Positions 36,568 through 46,119 of a stretch of DNA of 64,000 bases are shown piece by piece (the stretch's first letter is position 1; each line of letters begins with the position of its first letter). The stretch covers positions 57,467 through 121,466 of the forward strand of contig NZ_JBELOI010000012.1 in the NCBI RefSeq assembly GCF_040276065.1, in the 5' to 3' direction. The notes below the pieces were generated by a model, which saw nothing but the letters and a program-made list of their open reading frames with translations, was not told the origin of the DNA and searched no databases. The stretch comes from Castellaniella sp040276065. GTDB lineage: Bacteria; Pseudomonadota; Gammaproteobacteria; Burkholderiales; Burkholderiaceae_B. A program made the translations under genes and the position numbers.

Positions 36568-37911
36568 CTAGCGCTGCGCGACTTGCGGGGGCTCGTCCAG
36601 CGCTTCCTGCATGCGGGCCAGGAAGTCGATGTGGCTGCGGAATTGCGCCGCCACTGCAGCGAAGGCCTTGCGGTCGGCGGCCTCGAGCGTGCGCGCCACC
36701 GGCAGATCGATCGCCAGCGGATCGACCGGGCGGTTGTTGATGCGGAATTCGTAATGCAGGTGCGGGCCGGTGGCCCAGCCCGTCGAGCCGACATAGCCGA
36801 TCAATTGGCCTTGCTGGATGCGGTCGCCCTTTTTAAGGCCCTTGGCAAAGCGGCTCTGGTGCGCATACAAGGTCGAGTACTGGCCGAAATTCTTGAGGAT
36901 GATGACGTTGCCGTAGCCGTTTTGCCGGCCGATGAACTGGACCGTGCCGTCGGCTGTCGCATGGATCGGCGTGCCGGCGGGTGCCGCGTAGTCCACCCCC
37001 TTGTGACCCGCCCAACGCTTGTGGACGGGATGCATGCGCATCCCGAAGCGTGAGCTGATGCGGGTGAACTTGATGGCCGTGCGCAGGAATGCGCCCTTGA
37101 GGCTGGCGCCGTCGAAATCGTAGTAGCCGCCTCTGCCTCCGGCCCCTTTGAACCAGACGGCGCTGTAGGTCTTGCCGCGATTGATGAATTCAAGGGCGCG
37201 AATGCGTCCCGAGCCGACCTCGACGCCGTCGTGCATATAGGCGTCGTACACGATGCGGAAGCGGTCGCCCTTGCGCAGGTCCTTGAGGAAGTCGATCCGA
37301 CTGCCGAGAATTTCGACCATGTCCAGGGTGATGGCGTCCGGAATGTCGGCCTCGTCGGCGGCGCCGAACAGCGAGCTGTTGATGTCGCCTTCGGCGATGC
37401 GCAACTGAGTCTGCGCCGGTGCCGAGCGCTCTTCGGCCCGGAATCCGCCCTGACTGTCGGGGCGCACCTCGAGCCAGCGCGATACGTAGCCGCTGTCGTC
37501 CCGGGTGCCGGGGGTGTGCACGTAGCGCAGCCACACCAGCGAGCCCTGCTCATCCAGCGCCGCCCGTACCAGACGGCCCGGGTAGAGCTTGTAGATCGAT
37601 CGGGCGCCCTTGTGCTGGACCAGGAAGGGCAGCAGGCCGCCCTCGTCGATGCCCAGGCGCTGCAGCAGCGCCGCGACCGTATCGCCGGACCGGATGCGGG
37701 TCTGGGCAATGAAGGGCGCCGTTTCGTCGCCTGCGCCAGGCTCGGCGAGCGGGCGCAGGTCCAGGGTCTGGCGCGCCTGGTAGATGGGCTCGGGCGGGGT
37801 GGAGGGCTTGACGACCGCGATCGCGGCCGCGGTGAGGAAGAGGCCGCCGGCGGCGAAGAGCAGGCTTCGGGTGACGTGCTGGCGGCGTTGTTGAGGGTCT
37901 TGAGACGTCAT
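36568..37911 (-). CDS. M23 family metallopeptidase (MepM/NlpD-type cell-wall endopeptidase)
   Basis: A 447-residue membrane-anchored periplasmic enzyme. It has an N-terminal helix (about 15-34), an OapA/LysM-like segment and an M23 domain at about 300-395. The zinc site reads GHKGVDYAAP and GPHLHYEF (His384, His386), with YAHQSRF in between, so all lysostaphin-type catalytic residues are present and D,D-endopeptidase activity is likely. The start MTSQDPQQRRQHVTRS at 37911 is preferred to a start 41 codons upstream. It is divergent from tyrS and followed by anmK. Confidence 0.9.
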   Translation of the reverse strand: MTSQDPQQRRQHVTRSLLFAAGGLFLTAAAIAVVKPSTPPEPIYQARQTLDLRPLAEPGAGDETAPFIAQTRIRSGDTVAALLQRLGIDEGGLLPFLVQHKGARSIYKLYPGRLVRAALDEQGSLVWLRYVHTPGTRDDSGYVSRWLEVRPDSQGGFRAEERSAPAQTQLRIAEGDINSSLFGAADEADIPDAITLDMVEILGSRIDFLKDLRKGDRFRIVYDAYMHDGVEVGSGRIRALEFINRGKTYSAVWFKGAGGRGGYYDFDGASLKGAFLRTAIKFTRISSRFGMRMHPVHKRWAGHKGVDYAAPAGTPIHATADGTVQFIGRQNGYGNVIILKNFGQYSTLYAHQSRFAKGLKKGDRIQQGQLIGYVGSTGWATGPHLHYEFRINNRPVDPLAIDLPVARTLEAADRKAFAAVAAQFRSHIDFLARMQEALDEPPQVAQR

Positions 37912-38100
37912 GGACGGTGGATGTGCGTTCCAGGATGCGCCCGTCCGCGGCGGCGTCACGATGGGCTCTGATAATATGAGGCCCCGGGCCGCCTGGTTAG
38001 GCGTCGAATTGTTGTACAGAAGCTGCGATGGCACGTTATGCTAGCGCATTGACCGCGAATTTTCGAGCATTTTTTCATTTTCTCTGTAAAAGCGTATATC

Positions 38101-39327
38101 ATGTCGTCCCCTCCCGCCCCCGCCGACCTCCAGACGGACGCCGACCTGCGCGTCGTCCAGCGGGGATGCGACGAGCTCCTCGTCGCCTCGGAATTTGCCG
38201 TCAAACTCGCGCGCAGCCGCGCAACGGGCGTGCCCCTGCGCATCAAGCTCGGCTTGGACCCGACGGCCCCGGACATCCACTTGGGTCACACCGTGGTGCT
38301 CAACAAGATGCGCCAGCTCCAGGATCTCGGCCATACCGTGATCTTCCTGATCGGGGATTTCACCGCGCTGATCGGCGATCCCAGCGGACGCAACGCCACC
38401 CGGCCGCCGCTCACGCCCGAGCAGATCCAGGAAAACGCCAAGACCTACTACGCGCAGGCCAGCCTGGTGCTGGATCCGGCGCGCACCGAGATCCGCTACA
38501 ACTCGGAATGGTGCGACAAGCTCGGCACCCGGGGGCTGATCCAGCTGGCCTCGCGCTATACGGTGGCCCGCATGATGGAGCGCGACGATTTCACCAAGCG
38601 CTACAAGGGCGGCATCCCGATTTCGGTGCACGAGTTCCTGTATCCGCTGCTGCAGGGCTATGACTCGGTGGCCTTGCGCGCCGACCTCGAGCTCGGCGGC
38701 ACCGACCAGAAATTCAATCTTCTGGTGGGCCGCGAGCTGCAAAAGGAATACGGCATCGAGCCGCAGTGCATCCTGACCATGCCGCTGCTCGAGGGCACCG
38801 ACGGCGTCGAAAAGATGTCCAAGTCCAAGGGCAACTACATCGGCGTCACCGAGACGCCGGATTCCATGTTCGGCAAGCTCATGTCGATTTCCGACACGCT
38901 GATGTGGCGCTACTATGAGCTGCTGTCCTTCCGCTCGCTCGAGGACATCGGCGCGCTGCAGGCCGAGGTCGTCGCCGGGCGCAATCCGCGCGACGCCAAG
39001 GTCATGCTGGCGCAGGAACTGGTCGCACGCTTTCACAGCGCGCGCGAGGCCGAACGCGCCCTGGAGGGCTTCAACGCCCGGTTCCGGGACGGCGCGATTC
39101 CCGAGAACCTGCCCGAGGTCGCCGTGGGCGGCGCGCCCATGGGCATACTCAAGGTGCTGCGCGAGGCCGGCCTGGCGGCATCGGCCTCGGAGGCCCAGCG
39201 CAACGTCGAGCAGGGCGGGGTGCGCGTCGATGGCGACCGGATTTCCGACAAATCCCTGCAATTGCCGCCAGGGACTTATGTGATGCAGGTCGGCAAACGC
39301 AAGTTCGCGCGGGTGATCCTCACCTGA
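38101..39327 (+). CDS. tyrS: Tyrosyl-tRNA synthetase
   Basis: A 408-residue class I synthetase. The HIGH motif appears as HLGH (60-63) in LDPTAPDIHLGHTVVLNKM, KMSKS at 238-242, and a C-terminal S4-like RNA-binding domain (about 340-405) contains EAQRNVEQGGVRVDGDRI. It belongs to the longer TyrRS group common in betaproteobacteria. The upstream gap contains the divergent promoter region shared with the M23 peptidase. Confidence 0.96.
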   Translation: MSSPPAPADLQTDADLRVVQRGCDELLVASEFAVKLARSRATGVPLRIKLGLDPTAPDIHLGHTVVLNKMRQLQDLGHTVIFLIGDFTALIGDPSGRNATRPPLTPEQIQENAKTYYAQASLVLDPARTEIRYNSEWCDKLGTRGLIQLASRYTVARMMERDDFTKRYKGGIPISVHEFLYPLLQGYDSVALRADLELGGTDQKFNLLVGRELQKEYGIEPQCILTMPLLEGTDGVEKMSKSKGNYIGVTETPDSMFGKLMSISDTLMWRYYELLSFRSLEDIGALQAEVVAGRNPRDAKVMLAQELVARFHSAREAERALEGFNARFRDGAIPENLPEVAVGGAPMGILKVLREAGLAASASEAQRNVEQGGVRVDGDRISDKSLQLPPGTYVMQVGKRKFARVILT

Positions 39328-39357
39328 CACGCCGGCCATCGAACCACGGGAGGCACC

Positions 39358-39990
39358 ATGAAACTGCACAGCGATTCCTTTCCCGACCAGGGCGTAATCC
39401 CCGAGCACAATGCGTTTGCGCGTATCGACCCCGAATCCCACGTGACGCTGGCGGGCAACGTCAATCCGCATCTGGCGTGGTCCGAGGTGCCAGACGGCGT
39501 GCGCTCGTTCGCCGTGGTGTGCTGCGACCCGGACGTGCCCAGCAAGCCCGATGACGTCAACCAGGAAGGCCGCGAGGTTCCGGCCGACCTGCCGCGGGTC
39601 GATTTCTACCATTGGGTGCTGGTCGACATCGCCGCCGAGATCCGCTCGATCGCGGCCGGCGATTATTCCAGCGGCATCACGCCGCGCGGCAAGGCCGGGC
39701 CGCTGGCCCTGGACGGCACCCGCCAGGGCGTCAACGACTATACGCAGTGGTTTGCCGCCGACCGCGACATGAGCGGGGACTATTTCGGCTATGACGGGCC
39801 CTGCCCGCCCTGGAACGACGCCCTGGTGCACCGCTACGTGTTCACCGTTTACGCGCTGGACGTCGCGGAACTGGGCGTCGAGGGGCGCTTTACCGGCCAG
39901 CAGGCGATTGAGGCGATGCAGGGCCACATCCTGGCCCAGGCCTCGATCACCGGCACCTACACCCTCAACCCCCGGTTGCACGCCTTGTAG
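39358..39990 (+). CDS. YbhB/YbcL family Raf-kinase-inhibitor-like protein
   Basis: A 210-residue phosphatidylethanolamine-binding-protein-fold protein. Diagnostic segments are HLAWSEVPDGVRSFAVVCCD, FYHWVLVDIAAEI, the PCPPWNDALVHRYVFTVYAL anion-pocket region, and FTGQQAIEAMQGHIL near the C-terminus. Function in bacteria is not established. A GGGAGG-type ribosome site precedes the ATG by about seven bases. Confidence 0.9.
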   Translation: MKLHSDSFPDQGVIPEHNAFARIDPESHVTLAGNVNPHLAWSEVPDGVRSFAVVCCDPDVPSKPDDVNQEGREVPADLPRVDFYHWVLVDIAAEIRSIAAGDYSSGITPRGKAGPLALDGTRQGVNDYTQWFAADRDMSGDYFGYDGPCPPWNDALVHRYVFTVYALDVAELGVEGRFTGQQAIEAMQGHILAQASITGTYTLNPRLHAL

Positions 39991-40013
39991 CCGATTGCAT
40001 CCCGCATGCGCCA

Positions 40014-40035
40014 CCGGCGCCCGCGCGGGCGCCGG
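40014..40035. repeat. 22-bp perfect GC palindrome between ybhB-like gene and glyA
   Basis: CCGGCGCCCGC (40014-40024) is immediately followed by its exact reverse complement. It lies 23 bases after the stop of the YbhB-like gene. It may be the stem of a terminator without a T-run, or a chance GC palindrome. Confidence 0.6.
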
Positions 40036-40108
40036 CCGCGGGGCACGACGCCGGGGGTTCACGATAGAATAGTCCATTCGATCGCCCGTCCATTCTCTAG
40101 GAACCTTC

Positions 40109-41353
<1,245 letters not shown>

Positions 41354-41363
41354 CCACCACCAC

Positions 41364-41380
41364 GGGCGCCTTGGGCGCCC
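41364..41380 (+). promoter_or_regulatory. GC hairpin directly before the nrdR start
   Basis: A 7-bp perfect stem (GGGCGCC 41364-41370 with GGCGCCC 41374-41380, loop TTG) ends two bases before the ATG at 41383. It occupies the place where a ribosome site should be, and no Shine-Dalgarno sequence is visible. It may limit nrdR translation or terminate glyA transcripts. Confidence 0.45.
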
Positions 41381-41388
41381 GCATGCTT

Positions 41389-41856
41389 ATGAAGTGTCCG
41401 TTCTGCAGCAGCTTCGACACGCAGGTCATCGACTCGCGGGTCTCCGAGGAAGGCGACACGATCAGGCGCCGGCGTCGCTGCACGGCCTGTGACCGGCGGT
41501 TCACCACCTACGAACGCGTCGACCTCATGATGCCGGCGGTGGTCAAGCGCAACGGCACCCGCAGCGAGTTCGATGTGTCCAAGCTGCGCGCCAGCATGGG
41601 GCTGGCCCTGCGCAAGCGGCCGGTCAGCACGGCCGAAGTCGATGCCGCGGTCGCCCGCATCCAGGATCGGCTGATGGCCAGCGGACGCCGCGAGGTGCCC
41701 TCGGGCCACATCGGCGAGCTGGTCATGGCGGAACTGCGGCAGCTCGACCAAGTGGCCTACGTGCGCTTTGCCTCGGTCTACCGCAGTTTCGAGGACATCC
41801 AGGAATTCGTGCGGACCATCGACGAGTTCCAGTCCTCGCCGGACCCCGAAGACTGA
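41389..41856 (+). CDS. nrdR: Transcriptional repressor NrdR
   Basis: A 155-residue repressor of ribonucleotide reductase genes. The zinc ribbon is formed by C3-x2-C6 and C31-x2-C34 (MKCPFCSSFDTQVIDSR, RRRRCTACDRRFTTYE), followed by an ATP-cone (about 49-139) that senses dATP/ATP. MKCPFC is the universal N-terminus; an ATG at 41383 (MLMKCPFC) is an alternative. Its likely targets in this window are the two boxes upstream of nrdA. Confidence 0.95.
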   Translation: MKCPFCSSFDTQVIDSRVSEEGDTIRRRRRCTACDRRFTTYERVDLMMPAVVKRNGTRSEFDVSKLRASMGLALRKRPVSTAEVDAAVARIQDRLMASGRREVPSGHIGELVMAELRQLDQVAYVRFASVYRSFEDIQEFVRTIDEFQSSPDPED

Positions 41857-41863
41857 GGCCGCC

Positions 41864-42997
41864 GTGTTTTCGCCCCAGGATCATCGTTGGATGCGCCGCG
41901 CCCTGGCCGTGGCCGAGGGCTCGCTGGACATCAGCACCCCCAATCCGCGCGTGGGCTGCGTGCTGGTGCGCGACGGCCGCTGGCTGGCCGAGGGCTATAC
42001 CCGGCACGCCGGCGGACGCCATGCCGAGGTCGACGCCTTGCACGAGGCGGCCAGCCAGGGGATCGACGTCCGCGGCGCCACCGCTTACGTCACGCTCGAG
42101 CCCTGCAGCCATTTCGGCCGTACGCCGCCTTGCGCGGATGCCCTCGTGGCGGCCGGCATCGTGCGCGTGGTCGCCGCGATGGGCGACCCCAACCCCAAGG
42201 TCGCCGGTCAGGGGGCGGCCCGCCTGCGGCGGGCGGGCATCCAGGTCGACATGGGCCTGTGCGCATCCGATGCGCTGGCGCTCAACCCGGGTTTCGTCGC
42301 CCGCATGACGCGGGGCCGACCCTGGGTGTGGCTCAAGACCGCCGGATCGTTGGATGGCCGCACGGCCCTGCCCAACGGCTGGTCCCAGTGGATCACCGGC
42401 GAGGAGGCGCGTGCCGACGGGCACCGCTGGCGCGCCCGCGCCTGCCTGATCCTGACCGGCATCGGCACCGTGATGGCCGACAACCCGATCATGAATGTAC
42501 GCGTGGTCGCCACCACCCGGCAGCCAGTGCGTGCGGTCCTGGATACGGACTTCCGGATCGCCGAGGATGCCAACCTGTTCAACGGCGACCCCGTGTGGAT
42601 CTTCACGGCGCGCCCGGACGCGGCCAAGATCGATCGGCTGTCCCGGCGCAACGCGCGCGTGATCCGCCTGCCGCAGGACGCCGCCGGCGGACTGGACCTC
42701 GGCGCCCTCATGGACTGGCTGGGCGCACACGAGATCAACGAGGTGCACGTCGAGGCGGGCGCACGCCTCAACGACGCGCTGGTGGCCGGCGGCTGGGTGG
42801 ACGAATGGATCGCCTACGTGGCGCCGCGCGTGCTGGGGGCCGGGCATGGCCTGGCGGGGAATTCCGGTGCGTTCGACGACTTGTCCGAGGCGCCCCGCTA
42901 CGAGTTCGTGGATGCGGTACAGTTGGGTCGGGACATGCGCCTGCGCTTGCGCGATCAGGCGCGTTGGCAGGCATTGTGCGCGGTGCTCGAGGCCTGA
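41864..42997 (+). CDS. ribD: Bifunctional riboflavin deaminase/reductase RibD
   Basis: A 377-residue enzyme with an N-terminal pyrimidine deaminase domain and a C-terminal 5-amino-6-(5-phosphoribosylamino)uracil reductase domain. The zinc site is H53-A-E55 and PCSHFGRTPPC (80-90). The reductase part begins near 150 (VWLKTAGSLDGRTALPNGWS) and includes NEVHVEAGARLNDALV. The GTG at 41864 is chosen for the GAGG six bases upstream; it starts seven bases after nrdR. Confidence 0.93.
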   Translation: MFSPQDHRWMRRALAVAEGSLDISTPNPRVGCVLVRDGRWLAEGYTRHAGGRHAEVDALHEAASQGIDVRGATAYVTLEPCSHFGRTPPCADALVAAGIVRVVAAMGDPNPKVAGQGAARLRRAGIQVDMGLCASDALALNPGFVARMTRGRPWVWLKTAGSLDGRTALPNGWSQWITGEEARADGHRWRARACLILTGIGTVMADNPIMNVRVVATTRQPVRAVLDTDFRIAEDANLFNGDPVWIFTARPDAAKIDRLSRRNARVIRLPQDAAGGLDLGALMDWLGAHEINEVHVEAGARLNDALVAGGWVDEWIAYVAPRVLGAGHGLAGNSGAFDDLSEAPRYEFVDAVQLGRDMRLRLRDQARWQALCAVLEA

Positions 42998-43039
42998 GGG
43001 CCCGGCGCGTCCGCCATTCATTCTTTTGACGGAATCACC

Positions 43040-43663
43040 ATGTTTACTGGAATTGTGGCGGCCGTGGGCCGCATTACCGAGGTGCGCCCGCTGGGCGAGG
43101 CGCCCGAGGCCGGCGTGCGCGCCCGCATCGAGGCCGGCGGCCTGCCGCTGGACCGCACACGGCTGGGGGATTCGATCGCCGTCCAGGGCGCCTGCATGAC
43201 GGTGGTGGCAGTGCACGAGGGCGCCTTCGAGGTCGACATCTCGCGCGAAAGCCTGGATCGCACCTGCGGCCTGGACCGCCCGGGCGAGGTCAACCTCGAA
43301 CACGCGATGCGCCTGGGCGATTCCCTGGACGGCCACCTGGTGTCGGGCCACGTCGACGGCGTGGGGCAGGTGACCTGCATGGAGGCCGTGGGCGAATCCT
43401 TCGACTTGCGGGTCATCGTCCCCGCGCACCTGTCCAAGTACCTCGCCTACAAGGGCTCGCTGGCGGTCAACGGCGTCAGCCTCACCGTCAATCGCGTGGT
43501 CGACCAGGAGGAAGGCACCGAGGCCTACATCAACCTGATCCCCCACACCGTCGAGGTCACCACCTTGCGCCACCTGGACGTCGGCTCGCCGGTCAACATC
43601 GAGGTCGACATGCTGGCGCGCTACGTCGAACGCATGGTGGGTGCCGGGGGTGTGCCCGGCTGA
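43040..43663 (+). CDS. ribE: Riboflavin synthase, alpha chain
   Basis: A 207-residue enzyme dismutating two lumazine molecules to riboflavin. Two lumazine-binding repeats are seen, beginning MFTGIVAAVGRITEV (1-) and HLVSGHVDGVGQV (about 98-). Ligand residues lie in GDSIAVQGACMTV and SLAVNGVSLTVNRV. In many relatives ribBA and ribH follow; here a tRNA gene follows and the rib cluster stops. Confidence 0.95.
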   Translation: MFTGIVAAVGRITEVRPLGEAPEAGVRARIEAGGLPLDRTRLGDSIAVQGACMTVVAVHEGAFEVDISRESLDRTCGLDRPGEVNLEHAMRLGDSLDGHLVSGHVDGVGQVTCMEAVGESFDLRVIVPAHLSKYLAYKGSLAVNGVSLTVNRVVDQEEGTEAYINLIPHTVEVTTLRHLDVGSPVNIEVDMLARYVERMVGAGGVPG

Positions 43664-43682
43664 AGCGGCGGCCGAACCGCGC

Positions 43683-43712
43683 CGGACATGGGGGGCGGCG
43701 ATCTGCTAAAAT
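43683..43712 (+). promoter_or_regulatory. Probable promoter of tRNA-Ser
   Basis: CGGACA (43683-43688) and TAAAAT (43707-43712) are separated by 18 bases. The tRNA begins 60 bases further on. Confidence 0.5.
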
Positions 43713-43772
43713 GGCGGACTTTCGCCCAGGCCCCTCGGATCCATCCGGGATTTGCGTCCTGCGGCCGAATCA

Positions 43773-43863
43773 GGACAGGTGGCCGAGTGGTTGAAGGCGC
43801 ACGCCTGGAAAGCGTGTATACGTGAATAGCGTATCGGGGGTTCGAATCCCCCTCTGTCCGCCA
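43773..43863 (+). tRNA. tRNA-Ser (anticodon GGA)
   Basis: A 91-base tRNA with the acceptor stem starting GGACAGG and ending CTGTCCG-CCA. It has the D-arm GGCCGAGTGG, the anticodon loop CTGGAAA (anticodon GGA), a long class II variable arm (TATACGTGAATAGCGTA) and the T-arm GGGGGTTCGAATCCCCC. The CCA end is encoded. DNA of different composition begins just after it. Confidence 0.96.
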
Positions 43864-43884
43864 GAATTCCCCGCTGCTGCAGAT

Positions 43885-44298
43885 TCACGGCGCGTTGCCT
43901 GCCGTGGGGTTTTCGTTTCTTTCGACTGGTTCTTTCGAGCCCTCCTTTGCGTGCGCCAGCTGTTGAAAATTTCTGCGCAGCGTAGCCAGATCCGCCTCTG
44001 TCAGTTGATCCAAATCGATCATTCCCACGCGGGCGCCTCGCACTGCACATAGCAACTCATCCAGTTTCAACTGCAGGGTCAGCGAGTCTCTGTTTTGAGC
44101 ATTCTGGATCAGGAATACCATCATAAATGTCACTATCGTGGTGCACGTATTGATGACCAGCTGCCACGTATCAGAGTATTCAAAAATGGGCCCCGACACT
44201 GCCCACGCCAAAACAAGCGTTACCGCTATACAGAATCCCCAGGGCGACCCCGCAGCCTTGGAGGCGATCTCGGCACATTTTCGAAATTGTTCTTGCAT
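43885..44298 (-). CDS. Low-affinity iron permease family protein (Fet4-like, short)
   Basis: A 137-residue membrane protein with two helices (about 19-37 and 45-64: FCIAVTLVLAWAVSGPIF, TWQLVINTCTTIVTFMMVF) followed by VFLIQNAQNRDSLTLQLKLDELL, the hallmark of the bacterial low-affinity iron permease family (DUF in Fet4). A cytoplasmic tail with LTEADLATLRRNFQQLA completes it. Whether it transports iron is unproven. It lies immediately downstream of the tRNA-Ser on the opposite strand, and its codon use looks less GC-biased than the core genes. Confidence 0.85.
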   Translation of the reverse strand: MQEQFRKCAEIASKAAGSPWGFCIAVTLVLAWAVSGPIFEYSDTWQLVINTCTTIVTFMMVFLIQNAQNRDSLTLQLKLDELLCAVRGARVGMIDLDQLTEADLATLRRNFQQLAHAKEGSKEPVERNENPTAGNAP

Positions 44299-44419
44299 GA
44301 TTTTTCTCTCGTGGATGAAATTCCTCTGATAGTGGCAAATTGCATGCCGACGCAGGCGGGTACGGCGCTTGCTGAAACAGACTGCTGGTTACGGCACGCC
44401 TTTTTCAGGGAGAAGAATA

Positions 44420-44905
44420 ATGGCTATGAATAAAACGCACGTTCCTACAGCGCAGCGAAGTGTGCTGGGCATGTTGATCGATGATCATCGCGAAGCGCAA
44501 AAGCTGTTCAAGGAATTTGAGTCCGCTAAAGATGACGCTCAAAAGAAGCAGATCGCCCAACGGGCCTGTGCAGCACTAACGGCGCACACTGAGATCGAGG
44601 AACAGCATTTTTATCCTTTGCTGCGGGAGGCGGACCCCAAAGAGTTTGGTAGCCTGCTCAACGAAGCGAAGGTGGAACATGCCAGCGCAAAGGATCTCAT
44701 AGCCCAACTTCAAACGATGAAACCTACTGATGAAATGTTTGACGCACACTTCACAGTACTCGGAGAATATACCAACCACCACATCACCGAAGAAGAGGAT
44801 GAATTGTTCCCCAAGGTGGTAAAGAAAGACATTGACCTACGGGATCTAGAAGCGCCTATGAAGGAAACCAAGGAGGCCATACTGGCCGCTACCGCGCACG
44901 CTTAA
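44420..44905 (+). CDS. Hemerythrin HHE domain protein
   Basis: A 161-residue four-helix protein expected to bind a diiron centre. Candidate ligands are His23 (DDHREAQ), His56 and Glu60 (TAHTEIEEQHFYP), His87 (VEHASAKDL), and His120/121 with Glu125 (NHHITEEEDELF). Such single-domain hemerythrins are associated with oxygen/NO sensing or iron and stress handling. GGGAGAA lies about eight bases before the ATG at 44420. It is divergent from the iron-permease-like gene, and both could relate to iron. Confidence 0.9.
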   Translation: MAMNKTHVPTAQRSVLGMLIDDHREAQKLFKEFESAKDDAQKKQIAQRACAALTAHTEIEEQHFYPLLREADPKEFGSLLNEAKVEHASAKDLIAQLQTMKPTDEMFDAHFTVLGEYTNHHITEEEDELFPKVVKKDIDLRDLEAPMKETKEAILAATAHA

Positions 44906-44936
44906 ACGATTCCATTGGCGTAAGCGGCCAGGCAAG

Positions 44937-45986
44937 CTAACCCGGCGCGCTGGCGCGGCCGCCCGGTGCGCAAATCCCCCCTCTGCCTGCATGACTACGA
45001 TCCCCCGTCGTCAAAATGACCGACCCCTGGGTCGCCCGGCTTTCGATCATCCGGTGCGCCTCGCCGGCCCTGCTCAAGGGCAGGGCGGCGTGGATTCGCG
45101 CATGGATCACGCCTTTTTGCAGCGCGTCGAAAACCCGTTGGGCGCCCGCCTCCAGGTCGTCGCGGCTGGCCGTGTAGTCGCCGATGGTGGGCCGCGTCAC
45201 GAACAGCGACCCCATCTGGCGCAGGCGCGCAAGCGGAACCGGGTCGACCTCGCCCGAGGCCCAGCCATAACTGACCAGCAGGCCGAACCGGGCCAGTGCG
45301 GCCAGTGACAGATCGACGGTCGCGCGGCCAATGGAGTCGTAGGCAATCTGGACGCCTTGCCCGCTCAGCCACTGCCTGATCTGAGCGACCCCCTGGTCAA
45401 CGCCGACCGGCAGCACCAGGACATGATCGCAGCCGATGGCTCGCGCGGCGTCGACCTTGTCGGGGCTGCCCACGGTGCCGATGACCGTGGCGCCGGCCTG
45501 TTTCAGCATCGGCACGGCCAACTGGCCGACGCCGCCCACGGCCGCGGTGAACAGGACGGCATCGCCGGGCGCGATGGGGCGCAGGCGATGAACCAGGTAA
45601 TCCGCCGTCAGTCCCTTGAAGAAGATCGCCGCCGCCGTCCGGTCGTCGACGTGATCGGGCAGGCGCACTGCGCGCGCCGCCGGCAGCAGCCGTGCCTCGG
45701 CATACGCCCCCATCGGGCCCCCGGCATAGACGATCCGGTCCCCAGGGTTGAATTCTTGCACGTCGGCGCCCACGGCCAGCACCTCGCCGGCCGCCTCCAG
45801 GCCGAGGCGATAGGGCAGGTCGGGCGCCAGGTCCCCGCGCCGCTGTAGGATGTCGATGAAATTGATGCCGATCGCCATGTGGCGCACCAGCAGTTGATCG
45901 GGACCAGGGTTCCCCAGTGTCTCGGATTGCAGAGACAGGACGGTGGAATCGCCGAAGGCGTGTCCCTGGATGAATTGGGCGTGCAT
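44937..45986 (-). CDS. NADPH:quinone oxidoreductase (zinc-independent MDR family)
   Basis: A 349-residue medium-chain reductase of the QorA type. It starts MHAQFIQGHAFGDSTVLSLQ, has GINFIDILQRRGDL and the substrate-domain LGLEAAGEVLAVG, and the nucleotide loop LFTAAVGGVGQLAVPML near 150. No structural or catalytic zinc ligands are visible. A Gly/Pro-rich tail of about 20 residues extends past the family end. The start at 45986 is preferred over an in-frame ATG or alternative start 27 codons upstream. Base composition is like the core genome. Confidence 0.88.
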   Translation of the reverse strand: MHAQFIQGHAFGDSTVLSLQSETLGNPGPDQLLVRHMAIGINFIDILQRRGDLAPDLPYRLGLEAAGEVLAVGADVQEFNPGDRIVYAGGPMGAYAEARLLPAARAVRLPDHVDDRTAAAIFFKGLTADYLVHRLRPIAPGDAVLFTAAVGGVGQLAVPMLKQAGATVIGTVGSPDKVDAARAIGCDHVLVLPVGVDQGVAQIRQWLSGQGVQIAYDSIGRATVDLSLAALARFGLLVSYGWASGEVDPVPLARLRQMGSLFVTRPTIGDYTASRDDLEAGAQRVFDALQKGVIHARIHAALPLSRAGEAHRMIESRATQGSVILTTGDRSHAGRGGICAPGGRASAPG

Positions 45987-46061
45987 CGTGGTCTCCACAT
46001 TGGGGCCGTGTTTTTCAACCATGAATATACGTGAGGCACACCAGGCAGGTGCGTCCGAGCA

Positions 46062-46076
46062 CGACACATAATGTCG
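46062..46076. promoter_or_regulatory. Small inverted repeat upstream of the AAA/WYL operon
   Basis: CGACA (46062-46066) and TGTCG (46072-46076) flank CATAA. It overlaps a possible -10 hexamer (CATAAT) 44-58 bases before the AAA+ start. It is a candidate operator for the WYL regulator; no stronger promoter was fixed. Confidence 0.3.
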
Positions 46077-46119
46077 CAGTGATCCATATCATGGTGATTC
46101 CCAGCCAGGAGAATTCGCC

